From Competibacter_A sp003527885 (lineage in GTDB: Bacteria > Pseudomonadota > Gammaproteobacteria > Competibacterales > Competibacteraceae), in contig DAORPQ010000005.1 in the NCBI GenBank assembly GCA_035442025.1, positions 3,119 through 67,118 of the forward strand: DNA of 64,000 nt, in the 5' to 3' direction. Both the position numbers and the translations under genes were made by a program. The notes under the pieces are model-generated. The model made no database searches. It worked only from the letters and a program-made list of their open reading frames with translations, and was not told the origin of the DNA. Shown piece after piece: positions 42,044 through 51,203 of this stretch (position 1 is the stretch's first letter; each line of letters begins with the position of its first letter).

Positions 42044-43389
42044 GCTCGCTGCAAACCCGGTTGTCCGCCAGTTTGAGCGCCGGATTGGCCGCGCTGACCC
42101 TGTTGGTGCTCGCCGGCGGCTACTATTCCTTGCGGCGCGTCACCGAGGATTTCGTCGTCACCCGGCTGGAACATGATATGGACACCGTGCTGTCGGCCTT
42201 GCAATTTGACGGTGCAGGCCGGCCTTTGTTGGCGACCGAACGGATAGGCGCCCCGTTCCACCAACCCTATTCAGGCCATTACTACAAAATTGCAACCGCA
42301 AGCGGCGAACTCCGTTCCCGCTCCCTGTGGGATGACGACCTGCCGGCACTGCCGACCCTCAGCCACAACCATTCCACCCGAGCCTTCGCCGTGGGACCGC
42401 AGCACCAGCAGTTGCTGTTGGTCGGCCGCGCTTTTGAGCTCCGGGGTTTACCGGTCACCATCGTCGTCACCGAAGATTTCACGCCGATGGATAAAGGGCT
42501 CAAGCGCTTGTTGTTGCAGTTTGGCCTGGTCGCATTAGGGTTGTTTGGCGCGCTGCTCCTGCTCCAGCGAATGATCGTGCACAGGGGCTTGATGCCCTTG
42601 GATCAGGTCCGCCGCGAGCTGCCCCGCCTGGCGCGGGGCGAAATTTCCCAACTGTCGGTCGATGCCCCGGACGAGGTGCGTCCGCTCGTCGGCGAGCTCA
42701 ACCGCTTGCTGGAGCTGATGAACCAGCGCCAACGACGCACCCGGCACGCTCTGGGTAACTTGGCTCACGCGTTGAAAACACCGCTAACCGCCCTGACCCA
42801 ACTGACCGATCAACCTCCGACCGCCGACAATACCAGGGATTGGTGGCTGGATTTGCGCCAACAGCTCCAGCATATCCGCCGGTTGACCGAACGGGAATTG
42901 AAACGGGCGCGCATCGCCGGCGGCGGCACGCCCGGCCAACGGGTCTTGCTCACCCAAGAGATCATCGATCTGACCGACACGTTGCGCCGCATCCACCGCG
43001 ACTGCTCGCTGCATTTCGAACTGCGGGTGCCGTCGGACAGCGTCTTTCCCGGCGACCGTGACGATCTGCTGGAACTGCTCGGCAACCTGCTCGACAACGC
43101 CTGTCAATGGGCCCGGCAGCGGGTCTTGTTGACCGCGAACACCGATGCCGGAGGGTTGTGGCTGCAAGTCGAGGACGACGGCCCCGGCTGCCCGCCGGAT
43201 CAACTGGAGCTACTGCGGCAGCGGGGAACCCGGATCGACGAGTCCCGCGCCGGCTACGGCCTGGGTTTGGCCATCATCAGCGATATCGTCGCCCAGTACG
43301 GCGGCACCTTGCGGTTGGGCCGTTCCGAAACCCTGGGCGGCTTGCTGGCCGAGGTGGCGCTGCCCCACTCGCCCAGCGGACGGGTTTGA
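42040..43389 (+). CDS. Sensor histidine kinase of the PepSY operon
   Basis: A 449-residue kinase starting at GTG 42040 inside the regulator stop (GTGA). Helix 1 lies at about residues 12-32 and helix 2 at about 158-182, enclosing a periplasmic sensor of about 125 residues. HAMP follows, then the HisKA helix (RHALGNLAHALKTPLTAL, about residue 239) and HATPase with LLDNACQWA, EDDGPGCPPDQ and GYGLGLAIISDIV. The HALKTPL box is typical of the PhoQ/QseC-like group. The neighbouring PepSY proteins and cytochrome suggest an envelope or redox cue (inference). Confidence 0.9.
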   Translation: MSSLQTRLSASLSAGLAALTLLVLAGGYYSLRRVTEDFVVTRLEHDMDTVLSALQFDGAGRPLLATERIGAPFHQPYSGHYYKIATASGELRSRSLWDDDLPALPTLSHNHSTRAFAVGPQHQQLLLVGRAFELRGLPVTIVVTEDFTPMDKGLKRLLLQFGLVALGLFGALLLLQRMIVHRGLMPLDQVRRELPRLARGEISQLSVDAPDEVRPLVGELNRLLELMNQRQRRTRHALGNLAHALKTPLTALTQLTDQPPTADNTRDWWLDLRQQLQHIRRLTERELKRARIAGGGTPGQRVLLTQEIIDLTDTLRRIHRDCSLHFELRVPSDSVFPGDRDDLLELLGNLLDNACQWARQRVLLTANTDAGGLWLQVEDDGPGCPPDQLELLRQRGTRIDESRAGYGLGLAIISDIVAQYGGTLRLGRSETLGGLLAEVALPHSPSGRV

Positions 43390-43416
43390 CCCAACCCCGC
43401 ATCGCTCTTTCAACCG

Positions 43417-43437
43417 GGCGAGGCCTTGGGGCCTGCC
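43417..43437. terminator. Hairpin between convergent kinase and pyk genes
   Basis: GGCGAGGCC and GGCCTGCC pair with one bulged G around a TTGG loop, in the 71-bp gap between the histidine kinase stop (43389) and the pyk stop (43461). It lacks a T tract, so termination is uncertain. Confidence 0.35.
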
Positions 43438-43460
43438 ACCGCCGTGGATGCCGCCGAGCG

Positions 43461-44936
43461 TCAGCCGCCCTGTCCGACCCTCACCACCTTGATCATGTTG
43501 GTGCCACCGGACACGCCGACCGGAACGCCGGCGCTGAACACCACGATCTCGCCCTCACGCACCATGCTCTTGTTGAGCAGAAATTCGGTGGCGGCGCTGA
43601 GCAAATCGTCCACCGAACTGACGACGGCCCCCAGCTGTAAGGGCGTCACCCCCCAAATCAGCGCCAGCTTGCGCAGGGTGCCGAGCTTCGAGCTGAAAGC
43701 GATCAATGGCGCCACCGGCCGGAATTTGGCCAAGCCCAAGACGCTGGAACCGCTGTTGGTGAAACCGACCAGATAGCGGGCGCGCACTTTTTCCACCAAA
43801 TCTACCGTGGCGAAATGCACGGCGTCTTCGACCCGCTGGCCTGCCTTGGCCAGCAGCTCCTCCTGCGTCAGCACGCTCTTGTGCATCAGCGCCTTGAAAA
43901 TATCGCTGCCTTCGACGCTCAGAGCGATGTTCTTCATCATCCGCACCGCCGCGACCGGATACTGGCCGGCGGCGGTTTCCGCCGACAGCATCACCGCATC
44001 GGTGCCATCCAGGATCGCGTTGGCCACGTCGTTGGCCTCGGCGCGGGTCGGCCGGGGATTGTTGATCATGGACTCCAGCATTTGCGTGGCGGTGATGACC
44101 GGTTTTCCGGCGATGTTGCAAAAGCGGATGATGGTCTTCTGCATCAGCGGCACCTCCTGCGGCGAGGTTTCCACCCCCAGATCGCCGCGCGCCACCATGA
44201 TCGCGTCAGCCACGGCGATGATGCCATCAATATGCTTGAAGGCCTCGGGCTTCTCGATCTTGGCGATGATCGGAATCTTGCGGCCGTAAGTGCTCAACAT
44301 GAAATCGATCAGTTCCTTGACATCCTCGGCGTCCCGCACGAACGACAGCGCCACGTAATCCAAGCCGTGCTCGTAGGCGAACTGTAAATCGGCCCGATCC
44401 TTGTCGGTGATGGCCGAAATCTTCAGCTTGACGTTGGGCAGGTTGACGCCCTTGCGCGGTTTCAGCCGGCCACCGTTGACCACTCGGGTCAAGAGCTCGT
44501 GGCCTTCGATCCGCTCGACGGTCAGCTCGAACAGCCCGTCGTCGATCAAGATGCGGTCACCGGGTTTGACCTCTTCGTGCAGGCTGCGATGGTCGATGGC
44601 GATTTTCTTGACCCCACCGTGAATGCCGCCGATCAGGTCGTCGGTGGTCAGCACCAGTATCTCGCCGGTAGCGACTTCCAGAAACTCGCCCTCCAACTGG
44701 CCGAGCCGGATTTTCGGCCCCTGCAAATCCTGAAAAATGGCGATGTATCGGTTCAGTTTCTGTGCGGTCTCCCGCACCAGTCGCACGGACAGGGCATGAT
44801 CCTCGTGCGTGCCGTGAGAAAAATTCAACCGGATCACGTCGGCGCCTTCCACCAGCAAGCCTTCGATGACTTCAGGATTTCGAGAATTCGGCCCCAATGT
44901 CGCCACGATCTTGGTGAACTTCATCACTTTCGCCAT
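43461..44936 (-). CDS. pyk: Pyruvate kinase
   Basis: A 491-residue pyruvate kinase, the ATP-yielding last step of glycolysis. It shows the N-terminal KIVATLGPNSRN, IRLNFSHGTHEDH (nucleotide and metal site), IPIIAKIEKPEAF with the catalytic Lys, VARGDLGVE, KPVITATQMLESM and DGTDAVMLSAETAAGQYPV. A C-terminal regulatory domain ends in VVFSAGVPVGVSGGTNMIKV. All key residues are present and the length fits. ATG 44936 (MAKVMKFTK) is used; ATG 44924 is an alternative. It is divergent from the GH57 gene across 253 bp, coupling two carbon-metabolism genes in one spacer. Confidence 0.95.
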   Translation of the reverse strand: MAKVMKFTKIVATLGPNSRNPEVIEGLLVEGADVIRLNFSHGTHEDHALSVRLVRETAQKLNRYIAIFQDLQGPKIRLGQLEGEFLEVATGEILVLTTDDLIGGIHGGVKKIAIDHRSLHEEVKPGDRILIDDGLFELTVERIEGHELLTRVVNGGRLKPRKGVNLPNVKLKISAITDKDRADLQFAYEHGLDYVALSFVRDAEDVKELIDFMLSTYGRKIPIIAKIEKPEAFKHIDGIIAVADAIMVARGDLGVETSPQEVPLMQKTIIRFCNIAGKPVITATQMLESMINNPRPTRAEANDVANAILDGTDAVMLSAETAAGQYPVAAVRMMKNIALSVEGSDIFKALMHKSVLTQEELLAKAGQRVEDAVHFATVDLVEKVRARYLVGFTNSGSSVLGLAKFRPVAPLIAFSSKLGTLRKLALIWGVTPLQLGAVVSSVDDLLSAATEFLLNKSMVREGEIVVFSAGVPVGVSGGTNMIKVVRVGQGG

Positions 44937-45133
44937 GCTCGGTATCGCCCCCTAGCCGGAACGGTTCTCAAACCAAAACAATCAGGTGGTTATCATTATC
45001 GCCATCATCCAGTGTAAAGGATGCGGCGGCTTCCCTCAAAACCCGTTCAGCGGCAACCGGGTTTATCTGGCGTTAAAGCGGCAATTCCCGCCAGCCGGAT
45101 TAAACTGATAGCGATAATTTTAAAAGCCTGCCC

Positions 45134-45163
45134 CCCCTTCGCTTTCCCCGGAAGGCGAAGGGG
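45134..45163. promoter_or_regulatory. Strong hairpin in the GH57 leader
   Basis: CCCCTTCGC and GCGAAGGGG are perfect 9-bp arms. The inner bases (TTTCC / GGAAG) extend the stem to about 13 pairs with one G-T wobble and a CCCC tip. It ends 26 bp before the GH57 ATG and 15 bp before the GAGGAG ribosome-binding site. No T tract follows in either direction. Roles could be mRNA stabilisation or translational control. Confidence 0.5.
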
Positions 45164-45189
45164 ATGGCGAACCCACGCGAGGAGTTTCG

Positions 45190-47319
45190 ATGACCGAGGT
45201 ATTTACCCGCATTTTGCGAATCGACCTGCCCGAGACACTGCAATGCGACGAATCCGGCAAAAATCCGGCTTTCAGCATCAGTTTCGTCACCGACGGCTCA
45301 GTACCCTTTCCGCAATTGATCCTGCACGCGCAAGACGGCCAGCACCTGTTCAAGGACGCCGCGATCCAGGCCAGCGTCGGAACCGGGGCCGAATACCTTT
45401 ACACGGTCAGCATCCCCGCCGGCTCGCTGCGCTCGGGCGAGATCAAAGTGCAGGCGGAAGGGTGTCGCAAGGCCGACCTCAACCAAGCCGGCGGCGGCGA
45501 CTGGATCAAGAGCTTCGGCCAGTTGCGCATCGCGCCGGGGGCCAAACCGGCGCCGGCTATCCGGGTCGCAAGCGGTTCCGGCGATACGGCGGTCAAGCTG
45601 TATTTCGGCATCCACAAGCACATGCACCAACCGTACTACAACGCGGTCGACCAGCGGTATTGGGACGGCGAGAAGGATTCGATCTTCGGCGCGCGCGGCG
45701 GACCCTACACCCATTTCATCCCGACCGCCGTGCGCCAGTACGCCGAGGGCGGCCTGCCCCACGCCGGTTTATCGACCAGTTGGAGCGGGTCGCTGATCGA
45801 ACAGCTCAACCGCTGCGCCGCCGAAGGGCTGTGCGGTGGCCGTTTCGGCGGCTGGAATAACGAGCTGCGCGCCGTCGCCCAGGAAAAAACCGCCCTCGGT
45901 CACCCGCGGGTGGATTTCAGCGCCTTTGGCTTCTTCCATCCGCTGATGGCGCTGATCCCGGATCGAGACATCGTCAAGCAGGTGGAATGGCATCGCGGCA
46001 TCATCCGCGCCGCCTTCGGCATCGAGGCCTCCAGCGTGATGTTTCCGCCGGAAACCGCCTTTCATGTCCGCATGATTCCGGCGCTGAATCAGGCCGGCGT
46101 CAAAGCGGTGATTTACGATTCGATCCACCGCTTCCGGGCCTGCCGCGATTATCCCTACGCCGGCATCGACGAAGGCATGTTGCCGCCCAACCCCGCCGAG
46201 CAGGTCAACCCGCCGGTCAACGACTGGCTGCAACTGCGCAACATCTGGGCCGGCTCCAAGATTTCCCCCAGCCTGCTCAGGCCGGAATACGCTCGCTACG
46301 AAGACCCGGACGGCAAGCTTCACCAGATCATCGTGGTGCCGGCGGAACGCTACATCGGCAACGAAGACGCGCGCGGCGGTTTCGGGGCCTTGCAATATCC
46401 CGATGTACTCAGCCAAGTTTATAACTCGATTGTCGATACCGGCGCGTTCGACCCGCGACATCCGCCGTTTTTCCTGCTGCATTCCGACGGCGACAACCAC
46501 GGTGGCGGCGCTGACAGCTACTACAACCACAACACCGGCCAACTGGTGCAGTGGTTGCAGGGCGACCCGCGTTTCGAGCTGACCACGGTGCACGACTACC
46601 TGGACCGCTTCCCGCCCGATCCCAGCCAAGCGGCGCACGTCGAACCCGGCTCCTGGAGCGGCGCGGACAACGGCGACCCGCAGTTCATGAAGTGGTTCAG
46701 CCGTTACGACCAGCCCTATTCGCCCGATCTGAACTCCTGGGCGGTGCTGACCGCGTTTCAGAACGTGGTGCACACGATGGAAGACGCCTATCCCGGCAAG
46801 CCGTGGCTGGATGATGTGACCCGGCTGCTGCTGACCGCCGAAACCAGTTGCTACTGGTATTGGACCGGCCAGCACATCTGGGATCAGCAGGTCACCGATG
46901 CCGCCAACGCCGGCTACGGCAGAGTGAAAAGCGAGGTGGACGCCCTGCTCTCCTCCGGCCAGGACCGCACTGGCCCCACCATCTTCGCGCCGTGGGTCAC
47001 GCCGGAAAATCCGGGCGGCAAGCGCTGGGGCCAAGGCTGCCTGCTCGATGCGCCACGCGAAGGCACGGTGCACACCTTCGTCTACGACATCACCGGCCTG
47101 AAACGGGTGACGCTGGTCTTGCGCGCGGCCTCCGGCGAAACCCGCATTGAAATGAGCGATCACGGTCCCTATCCGTCGCAAACCGGCGCGGCCGTCACCG
47201 CCCATTACTTTACCGCCCAGTTACCGGTCGGCGCGGGCGACGTGCGCTATTACATCGAGGCGGAGGACGGTAAAGGCAACGTTTCGCGCGGGGCTCTGGA
47301 GCGAATGTATTTGGCCTAA
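45190..47319 (+). CDS. Glycoside hydrolase family 57 protein
   Basis: A 709-residue protein. An N-terminal beta-sandwich-like part (1 to about 130) is followed by a GH57 barrel: FGIHKHMHQPYYN (about residue 138) holds the HQP motif, VMFPPETAFH (about 281-290) the candidate nucleophile Glu, and LLHSDGDNHGG (about 430) the candidate acid/base Asp. The C-terminal part (about 610-709) resembles a carbohydrate-binding or accessory sandwich (YYIEAEDGKGNVSRG). GH57 members act on alpha-glucans. No signal peptide, so a cytoplasmic role in glycogen or maltodextrin turnover is likely. ATG 45190 follows GAGGAG at 5 nt. It ends in a clear terminator at 47391. Confidence 0.85.
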   Translation: MTEVFTRILRIDLPETLQCDESGKNPAFSISFVTDGSVPFPQLILHAQDGQHLFKDAAIQASVGTGAEYLYTVSIPAGSLRSGEIKVQAEGCRKADLNQAGGGDWIKSFGQLRIAPGAKPAPAIRVASGSGDTAVKLYFGIHKHMHQPYYNAVDQRYWDGEKDSIFGARGGPYTHFIPTAVRQYAEGGLPHAGLSTSWSGSLIEQLNRCAAEGLCGGRFGGWNNELRAVAQEKTALGHPRVDFSAFGFFHPLMALIPDRDIVKQVEWHRGIIRAAFGIEASSVMFPPETAFHVRMIPALNQAGVKAVIYDSIHRFRACRDYPYAGIDEGMLPPNPAEQVNPPVNDWLQLRNIWAGSKISPSLLRPEYARYEDPDGKLHQIIVVPAERYIGNEDARGGFGALQYPDVLSQVYNSIVDTGAFDPRHPPFFLLHSDGDNHGGGADSYYNHNTGQLVQWLQGDPRFELTTVHDYLDRFPPDPSQAAHVEPGSWSGADNGDPQFMKWFSRYDQPYSPDLNSWAVLTAFQNVVHTMEDAYPGKPWLDDVTRLLLTAETSCYWYWTGQHIWDQQVTDAANAGYGRVKSEVDALLSSGQDRTGPTIFAPWVTPENPGGKRWGQGCLLDAPREGTVHTFVYDITGLKRVTLVLRAASGETRIEMSDHGPYPSQTGAAVTAHYFTAQLPVGAGDVRYYIEAEDGKGNVSRGALERMYLA

Positions 47320-47390
47320 ATCCAGCAGCCTAACCTCAAGGCGCACTAAATTTACCCCTCCGGCCTTGTTCCGAATCTCATCCAACAGCC

Positions 47391-47421
47391 GCCCGTTCCA
47401 TCGCTGGAACGGGCTTTGCTT
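47391..47421 (+). terminator. Rho-independent terminator after GH57 gene
   Basis: GCCCGTTCCA and TGGAACGGGC form a perfect 10-bp stem with a TCGC loop, followed by TTTGCTT. It lies 72 bp after the GH57 stop and 72 bp before the hydrolase-like gene. Confidence 0.75.
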
Positions 47422-47492
47422 AAACCCGATGGAGCCGAGCCATTGCTTGAGCCGAGCCTACGCCATACGTTCTCCACCCAGAGGAACCCAGC

Positions 47493-48335
47493 ATGGCAAC
47501 CGAGTATTACTTGGATAATATCGATCTGAAAAACGGTGCAAAGCCGCTGACGGCGGCCTGTGTCCCCAACGGTTTTAAAGCTGGAGACAAAGCCAACATC
47601 ATCCTGTTCCTGCACGGCACCGGACAAGCCTCTATCCGAGATTACTTCCAGCAGCCCGATCACGACTTGCAGACCGTTTTGGACAGTCCAAATCCCGTCA
47701 AACACGTTATTTTGATCGCTCCGACTCTTTCCAACGGCGCGCAGGGCGGTAATTTGGGTGGCGACGAGGCAGACACTATCCCCAAAAACGCCTTGCAATG
47801 GTATTTACCCCTAGTATCGGCGGAACTGCAAAAACAAAAACCCAACCCGCCGATCCCCGAATTCGACACCTCGGATAAGGTTGGCACACTAGTATTGGCG
47901 GCTCACTCCGGCGGCGGCAAGGTCATGCTCGCCCTGGCGCGCACCCGAGGCGCGGATAAATACGCCGACAAGATCGTGGAATGCTGGGGGTTCGATTGCT
48001 TGTATGGCCAAGCCAATGGCCCTCTATCGACACCGACACCCGCGCCGGAGCCCAAAGCGCCACAGCCAACATGGACCGCTTGGGAGAGCAAGAACAAAGC
48101 ACATCGGGAGATGCTCTGGGCGAACTGGCTACGCGATAACAGCAGTGTGGGGTTTTTTCTGTATTGTGCGTCTGGCCAGCGCGGCGGCGGCACCGCGACC
48201 CGTTCCAGCAACCTCGACAAGCTGGCGAAGCGGCGTAACCTGACCCAAGCGCACCTCGTTTTCGATCCCTCGGCAACTCACGATGGCATCATCAAACCCC
48301 GCTTCGTCGAACGATTGGCAGCGTTGAGCCCCTAA
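47493..48335 (+). CDS. Alpha/beta-hydrolase-like protein of unknown function
   Basis: A 280-residue protein without signal peptide. It reads like an alpha/beta hydrolase: IILFLHGTGQAS supplies the HG oxyanion loop, LVLAAHSGGGKVMLA the nucleophile elbow (Ser about residue 138, A-H-S-G-G-G instead of strict GxSxG), and ATHDGIIKP near the C-terminus a candidate catalytic His. DSPNPVKHVILIAPTLS sits between. Esterase or peptidase activity is possible; the substrate is unknown. A Pro-rich insert (STPTPAPEPKAPQP) lies near residue 180. Third-codon positions look less GC-biased than in neighbours, and the gene stands alone between a terminator and a 297-bp spacer, so recent acquisition is possible. 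Confidence 0.68.
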   Translation: MATEYYLDNIDLKNGAKPLTAACVPNGFKAGDKANIILFLHGTGQASIRDYFQQPDHDLQTVLDSPNPVKHVILIAPTLSNGAQGGNLGGDEADTIPKNALQWYLPLVSAELQKQKPNPPIPEFDTSDKVGTLVLAAHSGGGKVMLALARTRGADKYADKIVECWGFDCLYGQANGPLSTPTPAPEPKAPQPTWTAWESKNKAHREMLWANWLRDNSSVGFFLYCASGQRGGGTATRSSNLDKLAKRRNLTQAHLVFDPSATHDGIIKPRFVERLAALSP

Positions 48336-48632
48336 CGAACCGAGCGCCAGCACCGCTCGACAGGCGGGATAGCAACCCAAAAAGTCCCCCAGGGCCTGCC
48401 GGCCGAATGGGCTGAGAAGAGGTTTCACGCGCTCGCGGCCAGGACGCAACCCGCCAACGATGAAGCCGGAAAATAATCTGATTTTCGATTGAACCGCCCC
48501 ACTCCCACCAGTAGACTGTTGGGTTCAACTGGCAATATTTGCTTTCCCACCGGTCTTGCCAGTCGGCCTCCAGCCCCGGTATGTCTCACCTGGGCAGAGA
48601 CCTTCGCGACCCCAGCTTTCGGTAACGCCATC
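48336..48632. other. 297-bp spacer upstream of alaC
   Basis: No gene, RNA or strong repeat recognised. The longest in-frame extension of alaC enters this spacer to 48489, but its sequence has no family similarity. A promoter for the alaC-hom run should lie here; no convincing -35/-10 pair was found by eye. Confidence 0.4.
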
Positions 48633-49862
48633 TTGAACGCCGATTTTCAACGTATCAAACGTCTGCCGCCCTACGTCTTCAACATCGTCAACGAGTTGAA
48701 GGCCAAGGCCCGCGCCCGAGGCGAGGACATCATCGATTTCGGCATGGGCAACCCCGACCAGCCGACCCCCAAACACATCGTGGACAAGCTGGTGGAAACC
48801 GCCCGGCGCGGTGACACCCACCGCTATTCGGTCTCGCGCGGCATCCCGCGCCTGCGCCGGGCGATCTGCAACTGGTACCAGAACCGCTACGCCGTCGCGC
48901 TGGACCCGGAATCCGAAGCCATCGTCACCATCGGCTCCAAGGAAGGGTTGGCCCATCTGGCGCTGGCGACGCTGGGTCCGGGCGACGCCGTGCTGGTGCC
49001 AAACCCCGCCTATCCGATCCACCCTTACGGTTTCGTCATCGCCGGCGCCGACATCCGCCACGTGCCGCTGGTGCCGGGCGTGGACTTCTTCGCCGAGCTG
49101 GAAAAAGCGATCAAGGATTCCTGGCCGCAGCCGAAGATGCTGGTGCTCAATTTTCCGGCCAACCCCACCGCCCAATGCGTCGGGCTGGATTTCTTCGAGA
49201 AAGTGATCGCTGTCGCCCGCGAGCACGGAATCTGGGTCATCCAGGATCTCGCTTACGCCGACCTGGTGTTCGACGGCTACGTCGCGCCCTCAATCCTGCA
49301 AGTACCCGGCGCCAAGGACATCGCGGTCGAATCCTTCACCTTGTCTAAAAGCTACAATATGCCCGGTTGGCGGGTCGGTTTCATGTGCGGCAACCCGGTG
49401 TTGATCGCGGCGCTGGCCCGGATGAAATCCTATCTCGACTACGGCATGTTCACGCCGATTCAAGTCGCCGCCATCGCCGCGCTGGAAGGCCCACAAGAAT
49501 GCGTCACCGAAATCCGCGACACGTACCGACGGCGGCGCGACGTGCTCTGCGACGGCCTGAACGCGCTCGGCTGGGTGGTGGAAAAACCCAAAGCCACCAT
49601 GTTCGTGTGGGCGCCGATCCCCGAACAGTACCGCCCGCTCGGTTCGTTGGAGTTCTGCAAAAAACTGTTGGCCGAGGCGAAAGTGGCGGTCGCGCCCGGC
49701 ATCGGCTTCGGTGAGTACGGTGATGACCACGTTCGCTTCGGGCTGATCGAAAACGAACACCGCACCCGCCAAGCCTTGCGCGGCATCCGCGAGATGGTCC
49801 GCCAAGAGGCCCGGAACCCGCGGGCCGCACCCGCGGTGCAAGCGGCCGGAGCAAGCGGATGA
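48633..49862 (+). CDS. alaC: Alanine-synthesising aminotransferase (AlaC-like)
   Basis: A 409-residue class I/II PLP aminotransferase, expected to convert pyruvate and glutamate to alanine. The N-terminus NADFQRIKRLPPYVFNIVNE matches AlaC, followed by IDFGMGNPDQPTPKH, VTIGSKEGLAHLALA, VLNFPANPTAQC, DLAYADLVFDGY and the PLP lysine Lys239 in FTLSKSYNMPGWRVGF. TTG 48633 was chosen because it gives an N-terminus and length equal to E. coli AlaC (412); the ribosome-binding site is weak, so the start is not certain. The stop overlaps the hom start (ATGA), linking alanine and threonine/methionine synthesis. Confidence 0.87.
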   Translation: MNADFQRIKRLPPYVFNIVNELKAKARARGEDIIDFGMGNPDQPTPKHIVDKLVETARRGDTHRYSVSRGIPRLRRAICNWYQNRYAVALDPESEAIVTIGSKEGLAHLALATLGPGDAVLVPNPAYPIHPYGFVIAGADIRHVPLVPGVDFFAELEKAIKDSWPQPKMLVLNFPANPTAQCVGLDFFEKVIAVAREHGIWVIQDLAYADLVFDGYVAPSILQVPGAKDIAVESFTLSKSYNMPGWRVGFMCGNPVLIAALARMKSYLDYGMFTPIQVAAIAALEGPQECVTEIRDTYRRRRDVLCDGLNALGWVVEKPKATMFVWAPIPEQYRPLGSLEFCKKLLAEAKVAVAPGIGFGEYGDDHVRFGLIENEHRTRQALRGIREMVRQEARNPRAAPAVQAAGASG

Positions 49863-51181
49863 GCGCCTACCCTCCCGTCAAGATCGGCATCCTCGGCCTG
49901 GGTACGGTCGGCGGCGGCGTCACCCGCGTGCTGGCCCGCAACGCCGGGGAAATCAGCCGCCGCGCCGGCCGCGAAATCGCCATCACCCACGCCGCCGCCC
50001 GCAACCTGGACACCACCACCGCCAACACGACGGCCATGAAACTGACCGAGGACGGTTTGGATGTGGTGGACGACCCGGAGGTTTCGATCGTCGTGGAGCT
50101 GATGGGCGGTTACGAGCCGGCGCGCAGCCTGGTGCTGCGGGCGCTGGCCAACGGCAAGCATGTCGTGACCGCCAACAAAGCGCTGATCGCCCTACACGGC
50201 AACGAAATCTTCGCCGCCGCCCGAGAAGCCGGGATGATGGTCGGTTTCGAGGCGGCGGTGGCCGGCGGCATCCCGATCATCAAAGCCATCCGCGAAGGCT
50301 TGGCCGGCAACCGGCTGGAATGGATCGCCGGCATCATCAACGGCACCGCCAATTTCATTCTGACCGAGATGCGCGGTAAAGGCCGCGATTTCCCCACCGT
50401 ATTGGCCGAAGCCCAACAGCTGGGTTATGCCGAAGCCGATCCAACCTTGGATATCGAGGGCATCGATGCCGCTCACAAACTGGCGATCCTGGCGTCGATC
50501 ACCTTCGGCATCCCCCTCCAATTCGACAAGGTCTACATCGAAGGGATCAGCCGGATCACCCAGGACGATGTCGCCTACGCCGCCAAACTGGGCTACCGCA
50601 TCAAGCATCTCGGTATCGCCCGGCGCGACCAAAACGGCGTGCAACTGCGGGTTCACCCGACCCTCATCCCGCAGCGGCAATTATTGGCCAACGTCAACGG
50701 GGTGATGAATGCCGTGCTGGTCAAGGGCGACGCCGTCGGCCAAAGCCTGTTCTACGGCGCTGGGGCCGGCGCCGAGCCGACCGCCTCGGCGGTGGTGGCC
50801 GACATTATCGACGTGGTCCGCACCCTGACCGCCGACCCGGAAAACCGGGTGCCGCATCTGGCGTTCCAGCCCGATGCGCTGTCGGATTTGCCGGTCTTGC
50901 CCATGGCGGCGGTCGAAACCGCCTGCTATCTGCGTTTGCTGGCGCTGGATCGTCCCGGCGTGCTGGCCGATATCACCCGCATCCTCGCCGACCGCGGTAT
51001 CGGCATCGAAGCCTTCGTGCAGAAGGAAGCGCCCCCCACCGCCAGCGAGGTGCCGGTGGTGCTGCTGATCAACCCGGTCAAGGAACAGCGGATGAACGAA
51101 GCGATAGCGGCGATGGAAGCCCTGGACAGCATCCGCGCGCCGGTCATGCGTATCCGGCTGGAATATCTCGATTCCGATTGA
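49859..51181 (+). CDS. hom: Homoserine dehydrogenase
   Basis: A 440-residue NAD(P)-dependent enzyme reducing aspartate semialdehyde to homoserine. The Rossmann loop is KIGILGLGTVGGGVTRVL. NGKHVVTANKALIA holds a catalytic Lys region, EAAVAGGIPIIKAIREGLAGN and GIINGTANFILTEM are the family signature, and YAEADPTLDIEGIDAAHKLAIL carries the catalytic Asp/Lys. A C-terminal ACT domain (about residues 352-430, YLRLLALDRPGVLADITRIL) indicates amino-acid feedback. Length fits monofunctional Hom. The start ATG 49859 overlaps the alaC stop. No thrB or thrC follows. Confidence 0.95.
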   Translation: MSAYPPVKIGILGLGTVGGGVTRVLARNAGEISRRAGREIAITHAAARNLDTTTANTTAMKLTEDGLDVVDDPEVSIVVELMGGYEPARSLVLRALANGKHVVTANKALIALHGNEIFAAAREAGMMVGFEAAVAGGIPIIKAIREGLAGNRLEWIAGIINGTANFILTEMRGKGRDFPTVLAEAQQLGYAEADPTLDIEGIDAAHKLAILASITFGIPLQFDKVYIEGISRITQDDVAYAAKLGYRIKHLGIARRDQNGVQLRVHPTLIPQRQLLANVNGVMNAVLVKGDAVGQSLFYGAGAGAEPTASAVVADIIDVVRTLTADPENRVPHLAFQPDALSDLPVLPMAAVETACYLRLLALDRPGVLADITRILADRGIGIEAFVQKEAPPTASEVPVVLLINPVKEQRMNEAIAAMEALDSIRAPVMRIRLEYLDSD

Positions 51182-51203
51182 GCGGCGCGAACGACAGCCG
51201 GCC

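Noticed and set aside
45769..47205. 478-codon minus-strand frame opposite the GH57 gene
   Set aside because: Antisense shadow; the plus-strand product has the GH57 HQP, PPET and SDGD motifs and a terminator after it.
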